A stretch of 64,000 nucleotides of DNA, taken from Marsupella aquatica (lineage: Eukaryota > Marchantiophyta). Both the position numbers and the translations under genes were made by a program. This document shows positions 12,643 to 24,950 of the stretch, piece by piece. The stretch is taken from positions 20,274,001 through 20,338,000 of the forward strand of contig OZ316893.1 of the NCBI GenBank assembly GCA_973895155.1, given 5' to 3'. Below the pieces are notes generated by a model that saw only the letters and a program-made list of their open reading frames with translations, made no database searches and was not told the origin of the DNA. Numbering within the stretch: the first letter of the stretch is position 1; every line of letters begins with the position of its first letter.

Positions 12643-15600
12643 TTAATCTGTCTTTTTTGTCATGTTGTCGAGTGCTTGTAGCCGTTCAACAAGAGGAGGA
12701 TGAGAATAATGGTATGCCGAGTACCAGCTATCTGTATTCATAGCAGAGAGGTTCTCCTCCTGCGATTCAGACCATGACCAACCGGTAGTGCGTCAGTATA
12801 TCTACCAGACCCTCCAATCCCCTAAGTATGAAACAGTCCATTTTAAAGATGACAGCAATGGTAAGTAGGCAAGAAAATAAAAAACTTGGACGGATGGTCA
12901 AACCCATAGGGAAGGTCAAAGCCCACTCTAAAGAAAATCCCATTGAAGTGGCACATTATCGAGGCCAACAACTGAATCTCTTGGTGAAAAAATCCAATCT
13001 TGGATGAAACAGACATCCCCACTATTAGTGCGCAAACCAACTCGAATTCGAAGCTTCTACCTGTAACTTGATAAGGCCTCCACGAAGAGGATCTGTATAT
13101 CCTAGCTTGCTCGCAAATGCATCCGCCTGCAAAGAGTGTCCAATGTGCAAGCAAGCAATTTAGCTACATCTACTCAAATCACAGTTCATGCCCAGAAACT
13201 ACAAATGAAAGTCGGCTGCAGTCTGAACCGGACAGCCGACTCCAGAAGACCTTCGGGAGTAGTAACATGAAACGAAAATGGAGAGCAACAAAAGATATGT
13301 ACCTGGAACTCGAATGCTCGGCTAACTAGGTTCAGACCGAAACTGACAAGATGCTGCCATGGCATGATAATATGCTGCAAAAGAAAAGAGCCACGTTGCT
13401 TCAGAAAACAAAATCAGCAGAGTGGTGCCCAGTAAAAGTGGTTCTTGGACAGGGTTCAAGCTAGACGTCTTCCTTAAGGGCTAGCAATGTAATAAGCTGA
13501 GCTACTACTGTTGGCAAGATGGAATGAATATGTATGCTTTCAGATTCAATACTCAGCTGACAAGAAGCTGAAATGAATAGTTTCTAGAAGTGAGGACGAG
13601 AATTGTGCGCGACCTGAAATAAGACAAGACCAATCAATACTGGCTGAGTAGAAAAGCCAAAACTGTGGAACAGGCCCTTTGAGTTTCGAATCAGTGTGTA
13701 GCCTCCAAATTGCAATAATGTCAACACCTGCTCCATTGACAGCACATAAATCAGTGGATTCTACAAATGATTACACATTTCACAAAGATCCAGAAGGTAA
13801 GATTCAAACAAATTCATCCAAGCAGCGTGGTCCTTCTCCATCCAGGGAAGATAATTACGATCATGACCACAGAGGTCAGACCTGAACTAGATCCACGCAC
13901 TGCATCATTTTGAGGAGTCTTAAGATAACTCTAAACAAAATCAGTAGTCTGACACTAAGGAGAATTCATTCAAGACGTTGTAGTCCATCTAATTTAAAAG
14001 TTCACAACCGTACCTGCATGGCTACAAAGGAATACATTGTGTGGCTGAGCTTCCAATGTCCTAGTTCGTGAGCAAGAACAGCCACGACCTCTTCCTCCTT
14101 ACACTGCAAATACACATCACTTTGTCAGTGTTTCTTCTCTGCAACACATGGGTGGATGTTCGAAGAGCTGGGACCAAAAACTGAGTTGAGACTACATTGA
14201 GTTTCACACTGAATGCTGCCTACAGCTTTTCCATTACGCTACCAGCTGCAACAGTAGCCAAACCTTTCTATAAATGAAGATGTTTGGAGGGAAAGACAAC
14301 TTCGACGCATACGCAATGTCATTATTCAAAAAGATTGCTGATAGATAGCAGTCCATGAACCCAGATCCACAAACACATTGTAGGCGGCAGAACTACCTGT
14401 TGAATGAGGGTATCATAGAGCACAATTCGTTTGCTGTTGAAAAATCCGTACATGTAAGCCTGTAAAAAGTACAACACCAACATCGCAGAGCCTCAGTGGG
14501 CCTAGACAAGGCATAGTGGATAATGAAGAAGCCTGAACCAGTGTATGAGGTCTTTCGCAACTCAGTCAGTAACCTTCTCGTTAAGGTCTACCGCACATCA
14601 GTACTCGAGAAATGATCTGATAGACTCACATTACTGGGGCTTGATCTAGTGGAGCCATCGATGACAAATAGCTTTGTCAGAGGAAACTTAAGCGATGCAG
14701 CTAGTCTCTCGCAACTCAGTCAGTAACCTTCTCGTTAAGGTCTACCGCACATCAGTACTCGAGAAATGGTCTGATAGACTCACATTACTGTGGCTTGATC
14801 TAGTGGAGCCATCGATGACAAATAGCTTTGTCAGAGGAAACTTAAGCGATGCAGCTAGTTTCTCGATCTTCGACCGTAGATCTCCTTCAGGTAACTGTTC
14901 CAAATATTATAGAGATGAGACAAGAACAAGGGAATTGAACCCAACGTTTCTGATTCAATTCCTTACATCAAGTTGAGCATCAAAGGAACCAAGCCGCAGG
15001 TTAAGTAGTATTGAGTGTGCATGCGATGCCATTCAACACAAAAGGGCTTCCTCATCTTTAGAATAGCGACCAACCCAGCAGCACTGAATGCACAACGAAC
15101 ATCACCCGAAACGGCATATTTTATTACGTCACTAATGAGTTCAGTCTGAAATTAAATGTCAGGGTGCACTTACAGAAGTAAACTTGTTGAAGAGGGGCGC
15201 AATGACGATTGGATATATCGCCATCATCACAAGGGATAAGATTAACATAAATCCCCATAAATAAAGAGCGAGATATGGCCCTCCCCTCTGGATGCAGACA
15301 ATGACCATTAATGACCATTAGACAGTCTCACCTAAAATACAGGATGTGGTGGATTCTGCACAAAAGTCACTGGAGTTGCAACTCATCTTGTAAGATTAGG
15401 GTTGGAGACTACCTGCACCATATAGATGAGAGCCGCCACTATTGGTGGCCCAAGTACAACCATTAGCAGCATTGCAAGCACCATATCTTTGAAGAAGAGG
15501 TAGAGTGTTTGCTGTACAAGGACACAACAGGACAAATGAGACAAGGCACCAAGATTTATTCGAACACAAATCCGAAAAACGATTACTTATGATAGGAACA

Positions 15601-18277
15601 GAGTTCACGTTCGCACACAATTACTTTACTGTAATGTGCCACAATTGACCTTACTGTTGCTTCCTCACCTCACCCCTCACTGCTGTACAAGAAGAAAACA
15701 TTCGGGTCAACGGACGACCGCCTGACCATACTGAGTGCATAAACATTTGTGACCGTATTCTCAAAACGATGAAGGAGGAAACCCACCTTATTGAAGCCAT
15801 GGCGTGCCTCAATTACAAACGTAGAATACAGAGAAAACGGTAGTTCTATAATCTGAACATCACAATCCAGAGTGATATTAACAAAAGACACGGTTATCGT
15901 TTGTGTAGGGTTTCAATTCCTAGGAGGCAATTAACCTCCCTTTACAAGTGCAGGCAATGAATGGGAGTTTCTCACCAGGGACAGGCCACTTGGCCAAACC
16001 CCACAAGAGGTCACTTTGACAAAAGTTGTGCAGGATAAACTACTCATCAGTACCTTCCATGTGCGGGAAAATTTCTTGCGAGGAATACAAGCTGGGGTGC
16101 CGTAAATGATGTCAAAACGTACTTCTACATGTTCCCGCTGGACAAAAATATCCTACTCCCTAATAGTGTCATGATTGCTGTCATCCCTTGGACATATTCT
16201 CTATTGAATTGTTAAAATTTTACAGGATAGAAATTGAGGCCTTGGGGCACCAAAAGGGTACAAGAGAGAAGGAAACCACACCTACGCGTCGTTTACTACT
16301 GTAACCTAAGAGTCTTAACTCCCAGAAAGTATTGATCATTTTCCCAGAACGACCGGATCAGAACATAGTACAAACTGAGAACCGAGACTGAGCAGTGAAT
16401 TGGAAAGGCAAGAAATAATTCAATGGTGACCTGACGGGAACTCCTGCGGGGAAAGCACAAAGTACCTGTGTCCAAAGTGTAGTGATAGCTAGAAATGCCA
16501 GAGTATGGATAATTTCATTTTCGGCGTTGAAACCCAGCTGTTCCACCAACAGTTGAGATCTCTGCAAGGTAGAATGAATCAGGACGTCTCTTCTATTTCT
16601 CTCAGGACCTAACTCAATAATGATTCAAGTGTTCTATTTTAGCGTAGCATCCCCTTGACAGTTGCTTATATCAATTTAACTGGTAACTCCATTTACAAAG
16701 TCAGGAGATAGGCTCATTTACGTGTCCATATAACACACTCAATATGGACAGCCACCTACATTACATGCTCCATTCCTCATGTCAACAGCAATTGCAAAAT
16801 CAGCCGTGCACATCGACTTCCCGGTTGATAAAGCACCCACAACAGAAACTACAATGCTTTCATGAATCCTCTAAACAAAGACACCAAACCACACGCATGA
16901 CAATGATCTGAACTTTATGTTACATTAAGCACACCATTTTTAATTCAGATCTGAAGATAGACCATCAGAGAACGCCTAAGTCACGTGGAATGGCAGGCTG
17001 GACGTTGTGCTTGTAAGTTTTCAAAGCAAAAGATTGAGACAGAAGAAATACCAGCCAGAACCACGGCAGCAACCCATACCACAGAATTGCAGTCTCCTCC
17101 AGAATACTAAATGCTGAATGTACAAAATGGAATGAACTGGAAGGACGGCCGGAAAACGAAAAAAGTTAGTGCAGAGTTCATATGCTACCTATACAAAGAT
17201 GTGGCCTTCCTCTGAACAATCACCCTATGCTAGGCTCTGAGTAGTGTTCTTACATGCAATGCTAGTACCCGGCTTACAGACTCACACCTACAGAAATTAA
17301 AAGACTAAAAAAAGTAAGTTGAAACCCCAGCTTATACTAAAAAGGAATAAAAAAACCAAAGTCTTACTTCCCCTTGAAACACAGACCTCGAGGGAAGGAA
17401 TACGAAAAATACAAGGGCCACTCTGAATCAGCCCGCTCTAAGAATCGCACAGGCAGGAAAGCTGGAAACATCACCTCTTATCAAGACTGTACGCCCGGGC
17501 CTTGGAAAACTTCTCCTCGCTTACTACGCCTTTCAGAGTCCCAGGGAGATTGGGGTTCTTATAAGCCTTATGTTGACGGAGATCCAAGTACGTTTCAAAG
17601 CAATACATGAATATCATGAAACCTGTAAGACAATAGGCAGTGCAACAGCATCAGGGTATATGGATCAACCTCACAAACTATGCTTCTGGTAGGGCCCTCA
17701 TACGTGAATGAGGCATTCAAAGCGAGACTGTGCTTAACTAAGCCTACTAGGGGTTCTGTAAACAGACACCATATCGTTCCGTCACCAAAAAGAGTATCAA
17801 ATCAGTCAACCTGATGCAGTACAATTGGAGCATCGGCAATTGATAAAAAAAAATCGTTCCCGAAATGTTTTGACCAGGTTAGAATTAGCAAGCATGGAAT
17901 GGCGAATGGATTACTCTTCAACCCTAACAAGTTTCACTAAACAAATCTTAGGAAAAACGGCCGCTACAATATGCATTACGTTAATCAAGCAGCAAGTTAC
18001 TCTGCGGGCCAAATACTGTGTGCATCCCAAGGATGTGACCCGTGTGCTTATCACACCTCTCCCCGATATCAGAATGAGAACAGGATACGGGAGCCCTTCG
18101 GTTGGACAAATTCCAAAAGGGCGACCCTGATTTGCATGATTTTCGGCAGACATTCCGAATAACAAAAGTACGAGGTTATGAATTCAAACACATACCGATC
18201 ACAGATTCCAGGTAAGGAAAGCCGGAGCTAAAATCTAATCCTTTCCCTGTTTCCATAAGTGGCTTCGTTTCCGCCAT
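12643..18277 (-). CDS. STE24: CAAX prenyl protease 1 (STE24/FACE1), 14 exons
   Basis: A zinc metalloprotease of the ER membrane that removes the -AAX tripeptide from prenylated CAAX proteins. Exons in minus order: 18277-18196, 17622-17475, 17136-17052, 16561-16466, 15852-15787, 15511-15413, 15287-15174, 14894-14784, 14459-14397, 14103-14014, 13727-13614, 13374-13303, 13126-13061, 12759-12643. All are GT-AG and in phase, giving 440 aa, close to the usual STE24 length. The N-terminal motif [10 protein letters not shown] and the phrase [17 protein letters not shown] are family hallmarks. The metal site AHELGHW lies in exon 10 (His300, Glu301, His304). The likely third ligand is Glu378 in AFEFQADAFA, across exons 12-13. 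Several hydrophobic membrane segments are evident. The C-terminus KKTD fits a dilysine ER-retrieval signal. All key residues are present, so the gene looks functional. A 154 bp tandem duplication covers the 3' part of exon 8. Confidence 0.97.
14555..14862 (-). repeat. 154 bp direct duplication of part of STE24 exon 8 plus its donor
   Basis: Copies 14555-14708 and 14709-14862 differ at three positions. The upstream copy in gene order (14709-14862) forms the 3' part of real exon 8 and the start of the following intron. The other copy repeats about 80 coding bases and the GTGAGTC donor inside that intron, but lacks the exon's acceptor and first codons. One mismatch changes SSHSN to SSPSN in the extra copy. 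Confidence 0.95.
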
Positions 18278-18527
18278 GTTGCTTGCTGTTCCCCAATCTG
18301 CGCGTCTGCGCGGTTCTGTGATCGACTGAATTGCGACGATGGTGTCGAAGTCCACTGCGGGTCCTCTTTATTCTCGCATAGATTTATTCCAGAGCTCTGC
18401 TGCGTGCTTCCATCGTCTACGAGTCCGCCTCCTTCCGTCCGAAGCGGCGGGAGATGAGACCGAAAGCAAAGAACGGCAGGATCTCGAGGTTGTATACCCT
18501 CGTAACAAACGCTTGGAGCCGCTGCCG
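18278..18527. promoter_or_regulatory. STE24 5'UTR and promoter region
   Basis: This short GC-richer stretch lies directly upstream of the STE24 start and likely holds its 5'UTR and core promoter. A plus-strand ORF starts only 61 bp from the STE24 ATG. I treat it as chance, because a shared promoter that short would be implausible. Confidence 0.35.
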
Positions 18528-19430
18528 ATAAAGTTCTTGTTCATATTTAATGAAAACTGCGACAAGGGAGGTGAGAAACACCCTAATTTTAACGGTTTTT
18601 GGGTTTATTTTGGGAGTTGCTAGGAGTGCGTTTGTTTGTTTGCTTGTTTGGGAGGTGTTAATAGTGCGTCTCAAAGCTTTCAAATTTGATAGGCCTTAAG
18701 TTAAAGGATATAAAATTCTTGCTCATATTTAATGAGCAACTGCGATAAGGGAGGTGAGAAACACCCTAATTTTAACGGTTTTGGGGTTTATTTGGGGAGG
18801 TGCTAGGAGTACGTTTGCGTGTTTGTTTGGGAGGTGTTAATAGTGCGTCTCAAAGCTTTCAAATTTGATAGGCCTTAAGTTAAAGGATATAAAATTCTTG
18901 CTCATATTTAATGAGCAACTGCGATAAGGGAGGTGAGAAACACCCTAATTTTAACTGTTTTGGGGTTATTTGGGGAGGTGCTAGGAGTACGTTTGTGTGT
19001 TTGTTTGGGAGGTGTTAATAGTGCGTCTCAAAGCCTTCAAATTTGATAGGCCTTAAGTTAAACGATATAAAATTCTTGCTCATATTTAATGAACAACTGC
19101 GATAAGGGAGGTGAGAAATACCCTAATTTTAACGCTTTTGGGTTTATTTGGGGAGGTGCTAGGAGTATTTTGGGGGCCGGTGCTACTAGTGCGCCTCAAA
19201 GCTTTCAAATTTGATGGGCCTTAAGTTACTAGTTAAACTACATAAAATTCTTGCTCATATTTAGTGAACAACTGCCATATGGGAGGTGAGAAACACCCTG
19301 ATTTTAACATTTTTGGGGTTTATTTGGGGAGGTGCTAGGGGCATTTTTTTGTTTTTTTGGAGGTGTTAATAGTGGGTCTCAAAGCTTTCTAAGTTACTAG
19401 TTAGACTACATAGAAGTTATGGTCTACCCA
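18528..19430. repeat. ~180 bp tandem repeat array, five copies
   Basis: Five direct copies share TTCTTG(C/T)TCATATTTAATGA, AAGGGAGGTGAGAAACACCC and TTTGGGGAGGTGCTAGGAGT. The GTGAGAAA landmark falls at 18571, 18754, 18933, 19111 and 19286, so the period shrinks from 183 to 175 bp. The three inner copies are nearly identical. The first copy (next to STE24) and the last are the most diverged, as expected for an array growing by unequal exchange in its middle. Confidence 0.93.
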
Positions 19431-20002
19431 ATTCATAATCCATAATTTTTTGTTGTTGTAAAGATTGGTCATATGCCATGACCATAAGTCTTGTCCAGAG
19501 TGTAGAGGCTAGTGAAAGAAAACCAAAAAAGATGTCTACATAAATCTGTGATAAAGTTATGGCCAAAAGCCATCTCCCCTCACTTTTAAACTTTGAGACT
19601 CTCTAATGTCACTTTGTGCGAAGGATAAGCCCCTAGGAATATTCTTTATCTCATTTTCTTCCAGTAGATTAATTTTTGACCATCAGATCTCCCAAAATTA
19701 AAAAATATATATTAATAATATTCCTTACATAATTCTACTAGATTGATTCTGACAATCAGAGACATTATGGGTCAAGGGTGACCATAGGATTCTGGTGGAT
19801 AGGTGTGGAACTGGCTAATGGATGAAAGATTATGTAGAGAAGTTTTGCCAAAAGTGTCGAAGGTTTTTCAGAGAGGTGCCATGTAGCTATTTTTTGCCAC
19901 TAAAAATAGCTGGTGAGAAGCTTTGAAGCTTTAAGTTTGTGTTTAGATCCTTCAAGATTTCTCTCTTTTCATTATTTTTCCAAAATGAGTGTCCGCCAGA
20001 GG
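19431..20002. other. AT-rich gene-free stretch
   Basis: No coding signal. It probably consists of decayed transposon sequence, but I could not identify a family. Confidence 0.35.
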
Positions 20003-20758
20003 CTGTGCAAAGGATTTGTCCTGTACTGTATATAGCATGCTCATCCTGGAACATGCTTTACTTTTTGTCTTGTAGTGATATTAAGTGGACAAAATTAAAG
20101 AGTAAGACTAGAATACATATTAAATGTGAATGAAATAAAATAATATAAATAAAGTACATGCAATAAAAGCACATAGTGACCAATGGAAAGTACAATTTCA
20201 TTACACAAAGTTACTACTAGTTGTGCACAATGAAATCAAATAATATAAATAAAGCACATGCAATAAAAGCACATAGTGACCAATGGAAAGTACAATTTTA
20301 TTACACAAAGATCCTACGAGTTGTGCACGTATTTCAGTGTGTCTTATTAATGACTCTTATTCAATAAAAATCATAAACTTAGGAAAGAAAGCCACAAGGG
20401 GAGCTTAAGACAAGATGTGCTGGCATTTCTTAGAATCATTCCTCTCACTCATGAGTATACTTAAAAGTGGTAGAAAATGAAACCCTTAGTTTCTCTCTAG
20501 GACTTAACAAAGTTTACAAATTATACAAATTAAGGGGGCTGCCAAAATAAATTCAAAACACTATAGAATACCAAAAATTTAAAGGGGTCCAAAAATGAAT
20601 TAAAAGTCTATGTGATACAAAGGATGCCCCTTGTTAAGGTACATTCAAATAAAAATTCATGATACACAAATATGAATAAGACAAAACATGAGAGTTGGAT
20701 TCACCATAGAGCAGCTTCAAAAACTGTGCAAAGGATTTGTCCTGTACTGTATATAGCA
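20003..20758. repeat. Pair of exact 35 bp direct repeats 721 bp apart
   Basis: The segment at 20003-20037 recurs without change at 20724-20758. It starts CTGTGCAAAGGATTTGTCCT and ends in TATATAGCA. The flanks are unrelated and the sequence between is AT-rich. Confidence 0.85.
20131..20330. repeat. 100 bp tandem duplication
   Basis: Direct copies at 20131-20230 and 20231-20330 are about 90% identical. Both begin with TGAAAT(A/C)AAATAATATAAAT and end in GTTGTGCAC. They lie between the two exact 35 bp repeats. Confidence 0.88.
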
Positions 20759-21905
20759 CTCCCAAAGAGCAAACAGCCTTATCCTCTACTATTTCTAACA
20801 CTATCTCTAACAGTGCTAAAGAACAAAAAGTGCCAAAGAGGAAAACATGATCCCAAAATCCAATAAAGGGGAGAAAACAAGAGGCCAAAAGGTCAAGAGT
20901 TTATTATTGTCTCTGTGTAAAGAAAGGGAACTCTAAGCTTGGGTTTGTCTTCAAGTAGGAATAAAGAAAGAAAAAAGAAAGAAAATAGTAAAAGAAAAAA
21001 ATCTTTCAAGGATTAAATTGTAATAACTCTTTGTTGTGCATTCTGGGCAATAACAGCCACTCAAAACTTGGGCTAAACTACTTGGGGAGGGGGGACTCAC
21101 AATGCCATGAGCTTGCGGAAAATGAGTTGAAAAAGGTGAGATGAAGTGGAGAGGGCTTGAATGTACTTATCTCTCGTTAGGGTCCAAAAGGCGCTCAGGC
21201 TTGTAAAAGAAATTTAAATCTAGAGGTCTGGTTAAGCAGGTTTAAGGCACTTTGGGCCCTCTAAGCCGTTAAATTGAGAGTTTAGGGTTTATCTCCGCTT
21301 CAGTTTCAGGGAAGAGGAGAAGGAATCTGTCACTTAACGTGAGCGTCGATTTGGCTTTTCCGCATGGAATGTTTCTCAGGTCTCGAGAGCTCGATTTCCA
21401 GGATTGACCGAAACACCAGTTTCGAATTCGAGTGCACGTTTGCATCACTTGCAGCTCACCCGAGACACGTAGTAAAAGTTCTGTATTGGAGGGATTTGAT
21501 CAGAGAAACGCAGAAAAAAACATTCGTCGCTCCGTCGATGAATCCCATCGAACCCTTATGGAATGGGTGGTTTATTATGAGGTAGAAGATTGTGGACGTT
21601 GCAGACAATTCGTCACAAGAGGAGAGTTTGAATTTTGATGGTCAATCTCATTGGCTTCTTACACATTTGAAAAGAAAACAAAATTTACAGTGGCAGGAAG
21701 ATTTTTGTTGCTAAGAATTAAGTGTTAAGAGGAGTAAGGAGTGCTTCTGAGGCTGGGACGTCGACGAGGCAAATGATGGCAGGGATCGAGGATTTTGGTA
21801 CGATGCTGTAATTCAGAGGGAGCCTTCGAGTCTCGTTGTTCAGCAGAGGTGTCGATTCCTAGCGTTTCATAAGTGGACGTGGGCATTGATTGAGTAGCCG
21901 GAAAG
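20759..21905. other. Upstream region of the TTC4 gene
   Basis: AT-rich sequence to about 21100 gives way to a GC-richer stretch that should hold the promoter and 5'UTR of the TTC4-like gene. Short upstream ORFs occur at 21364-21585 and 21432-21638. An in-frame stop at 21891-21893 blocks any N-terminal extension of the TTC4 frame. Confidence 0.35.
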
Positions 21906-24900
21906 ATGGCGATGTGGATGGCGCCCGGTGCGGAGCCGATGACTGAAGATGAGAAAGCAGACTATGCGGCCATGGAAGTGCTTCGAGAAGAAGTTGCACT
22001 TGAGCTTAAGGTCAGTTCGAATGACATTCATTCTTGCTCTCTCACCCTGAGAGGTGTGTCACGAATTTGCCATCAATGATACGAAAGTGTATTCCCTCGG
22101 CAAAACTTCGGAAACTGTTCATGCACCAAACTGCACGATGTGGTTCTGAAGAGTACGCTAATTTTCTTCTTTGAAAGAAAGAGTTTGGTCGAATGAAAAC
22201 TCATTCTGTTGGCATTTTGCTTGCAGGCAGATGGTAACGAGTTCCTGAAGAAGGGTAAGAAGCATTACAAGGATGCACTGGATTGCTACACAAGGGCAAT
22301 TGATCAGAAGTCCGTCAATGTAATAAATAATTCGGTTCTATATGCCAACAAAGCTCAAGTCAATATATTGCTTGGAAACTACAGGCGGGCAATTAGTGAT
22401 GCAGAGGAAGCAATCAAGCTTAATCCAGCCAATGTTAAGGTTGTCAGCAACGCTGTAATATCGTCAAATTGTGAGTTTGTACAGTGCTTGATACCAGAGG
22501 AGCTTAAGAGGCAGAAACAGCTCTAAGAAGAAAAACCACAAACAGTCAATTAGCAGCTTGATCATTTCCAGAGAATGCTAGCTTTGTTACCAGGATCACT
22601 GGATACTCGCGGTTAGCGCCATGTTTTCCTGGATGGATGGTTCCTCGGCTTCTTCGTTCTATGCAGCTGCAAAAAATCCCATACCTTGTATCTGATAGAC
22701 TAGGGTGAGACACATGCACGTGATGTTCCATAAGCTGTACACAGTTGAATGCAGTGGGGAATTAACCAGACACTACTTCTGGCACATTAGGCTCGAAGAT
22801 TGTGCGATCACTTTCTCCTTGCCATGGCTTGCTTGATTTTGAACTTTCTCCCATTCGATGTGGGTTGTGACAATTGTAGATTAATTCTGCAGGCTTATTA
22901 CCGTGGAGCGAAAGCGGCTCTTGCTTTGAAGTTGTGGGCCGAAACAAGTGAATTTTGTTCTGGAGGTCTGAATTATGATCCTGCGAATGAGGAGCTCAAA
23001 AAGCTAAGAGTCCAAGGGCAACAAAAGCTTGCAGAGGAAGCTGAACGGAAGAAGCGCAGTCTAGAAACCAAGTCAAGGTTCGAGGTACTGTCATCTTATC
23101 TTCGAAAGAGTGGAAATTCCATGAAGTGAGAAGGAAAGATCTGAAGGTTCTTCTCAGCCACGATGAAGTGCTTCTATGTCGTCCGTGTTTGTTCAAGAAT
23201 TTGCACAATTCTGATCGAAATTAAGAAGTAGAATTTTTCTTTCCTCGCACCAGACATTGCCAGACTAATATTCATTTTGAGGCAGTACATTTTTTCAGGC
23301 CCTTCTGTCAGCAATATTAAAGAGGAACATACAGATTGGAAAAGCTCTGTACAACGAACGAACGGGTCCTCGGAAACCTTATGTAGATCGCAGTGGAATC
23401 CTCCACTGGCCTGTCCTCCTACTCTACGGGGAGGTCATGGTTAGTGATCTTATTGAAGATTTTCCAGAAACTGACATGTTCAGGTCTCATATTGAAGTCA
23501 TATCCTTTAAAGCGATATGATCGATTACTGGAGAAATGAAAAAAATTCGCATGAAGAGGTGTGGGGGGCATTGAAGGTATTTGAGAGACGGGGATCCATT
23601 TTCTACCACTTCCCTTTATTTCACAATGTCGAATTATTTTCTCTGCCAATAGGAGGTGTATCTGCTGTCAATAGAATTGACTTCTATTGCTTTTATTGCT
23701 CAACTTCTGCTCTTGCCCTTATTCATGTTCGCCCCGAAAGAGGTGAAGTTCTGGATCTTGAAGAGTTCGTTGCTCATATTTGACGCACCACTCTTGTTCC
23801 ATAATCCATGCTTATAAATTCTTCCAGGACTTTGACTTTATCACCCTCTAGCTGGCTCTTATATGCTGATGACTCTAGTGCTTCACGAAGCAGTCTTTCA
23901 ACGTACTTTCAAGTCATTTACCGAATGGGACTCTTTAAGATTAATGGTTTTAGTTTACATTATTTCTGTGGACTCATGGCAGTTCTTGCAAATTGAAATT
24001 AGTTGGGTCCTTGACTAAAGATAACATGTTTGGAAAGGGCGCTCCCCCATTGGACTGGGACAGCAGGAACGAATATACTCATGACCGCATTGAGTTGTAT
24101 TATCAGGTACAGTGATATCCCAAACTATCAGTTTCTGCATGTGCTTCTGCATACTTCATTTCTTCCTTTACTGTTTGGTGAGTGAACGGAAATTCATTGA
24201 CATGCATTTTTGTGTCGTTTTCGTTTGTTAAAACAACGCGTTGTTTTGAAGGAGTCCGCTTCGTGTCTGCCCAGTTCACGTGGAAAGGCCACAGAATGGG
24301 AATTGAGGCTGAAGTTACATAGCTGTTTTCATTTTTTATTTTACAGATTAACGTCGGGCCAGTATTGTCCAGGAAGCAGCTGTTGAGTTCCATGATGGAG
24401 GGCGAAGTTGGTCTAGAGGGATTGGATATGGATGAACTCGCCTCTGATGGCAACGACACCAGTTCGATCTCAGGCAAGCCCTGGCCTTGATGTTGATTGC
24501 AGTATCGAGTTGTGAGTCCTCTGTAAATGCAAATCTTACTCTGGATTTTACTGGAACAGGGATGAAAGACCCAACATGGATTAAGGTTGATGAAAAGACG
24601 ACACTACATGATGTATTGACACATCCTAACTACATTATACCAGGAGTACCAGGTGTGTTTCGACTCAGTAACTACCGCAATGCTACGAAGACTCACGAAC
24701 AGTTTGCGGAATGGAAAGTCATAATTTTGTGGGCCACGTTGAAGTGGATTGTTGCTGTTCATTGGCCATCTGTATAGTATGTTCTTGTCTGGCCTTATGT
24801 CTTCAAGGAAAGTTTTGGTCAATTTAGACAGGTTTTTGCTGAGATTTAAATCAACTGTCGTTCGGTGTTGATCATGCAGTGTTTTATGTTGTTGCCTCGG

Positions 24901-24950
24901 GAACAAGTTTTCGAGAAAAGTTCCTGGGTGGTAGCTGGTCAGCGCCATAA
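21906..24950 (+). CDS. TTC4/CNS1-like TPR co-chaperone, 8 exons with an AT-AC intron
   Basis: Homologue of yeast Cns1 and human TTC4, TPR co-chaperones that bind Hsp90/Hsp70. Exons: 21906-22010, 22227-22439, 22893-23084, 23299-23499, 24026-24106, 24347-24473, 24560-24652, 24880-24950; the product is 360 aa. Residues from about 36 to 160 form the TPR block: the first helix pair reads GNEFLKKGKKHYKDALDCYT, then LYANKAQVNILLGNYRRAIS and YYRGAKAALALKLWAE. A charged linker follows (residues about 145-170). The C-terminal wheel-like domain includes LHWPVLLLYGE, PPLDWDSRNEYTHDRIELYY, YIIPGVP and a final FYVVASG segment. Intron 4 (23500-24025) is AT-AC with U12 signals; only this choice keeps the family sequence in frame. 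Intron 6 begins GC. The other introns are GT-AG. The start is fixed by an upstream in-frame stop. Confidence 0.92.
23500..24025 (+). other. U12-type AT-AC intron of the TTC4-like gene
   Basis: The 5' splice site reads ATATCCTTT at 23500-23508, the minor-spliceosome AT-AC donor consensus. The branch-point element TCCTTGACT lies at 24008-24016, and the intron ends in AC at 24025, about 11 bases past the branch A. Removing it joins GAAGTC to ATGTTTGGA in phase and restores a continuous family-like sequence. No GT-AG choice does this. Confidence 0.88.

Noticed and set aside
14555-14708. Extra copy of STE24 exon 8 as a real additional exon
   Set aside because: It lacks the acceptor and the first codons of the exon, and including it would duplicate residues that are single in the family.
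18339-18623. Plus-strand 94-codon ORF head-to-head with STE24
   Set aside because: It starts 61 bp from the STE24 ATG, has no recognisable domain, and its 3' part is the first unit of a tandem repeat. Chance frame in a 5'UTR/promoter is more likely.
18528-19430. CRISPR-like repeat array
   Set aside because: Repeats of about 180 bp are contiguous without unique spacers, in eukaryotic DNA. It is an ordinary tandem repeat.
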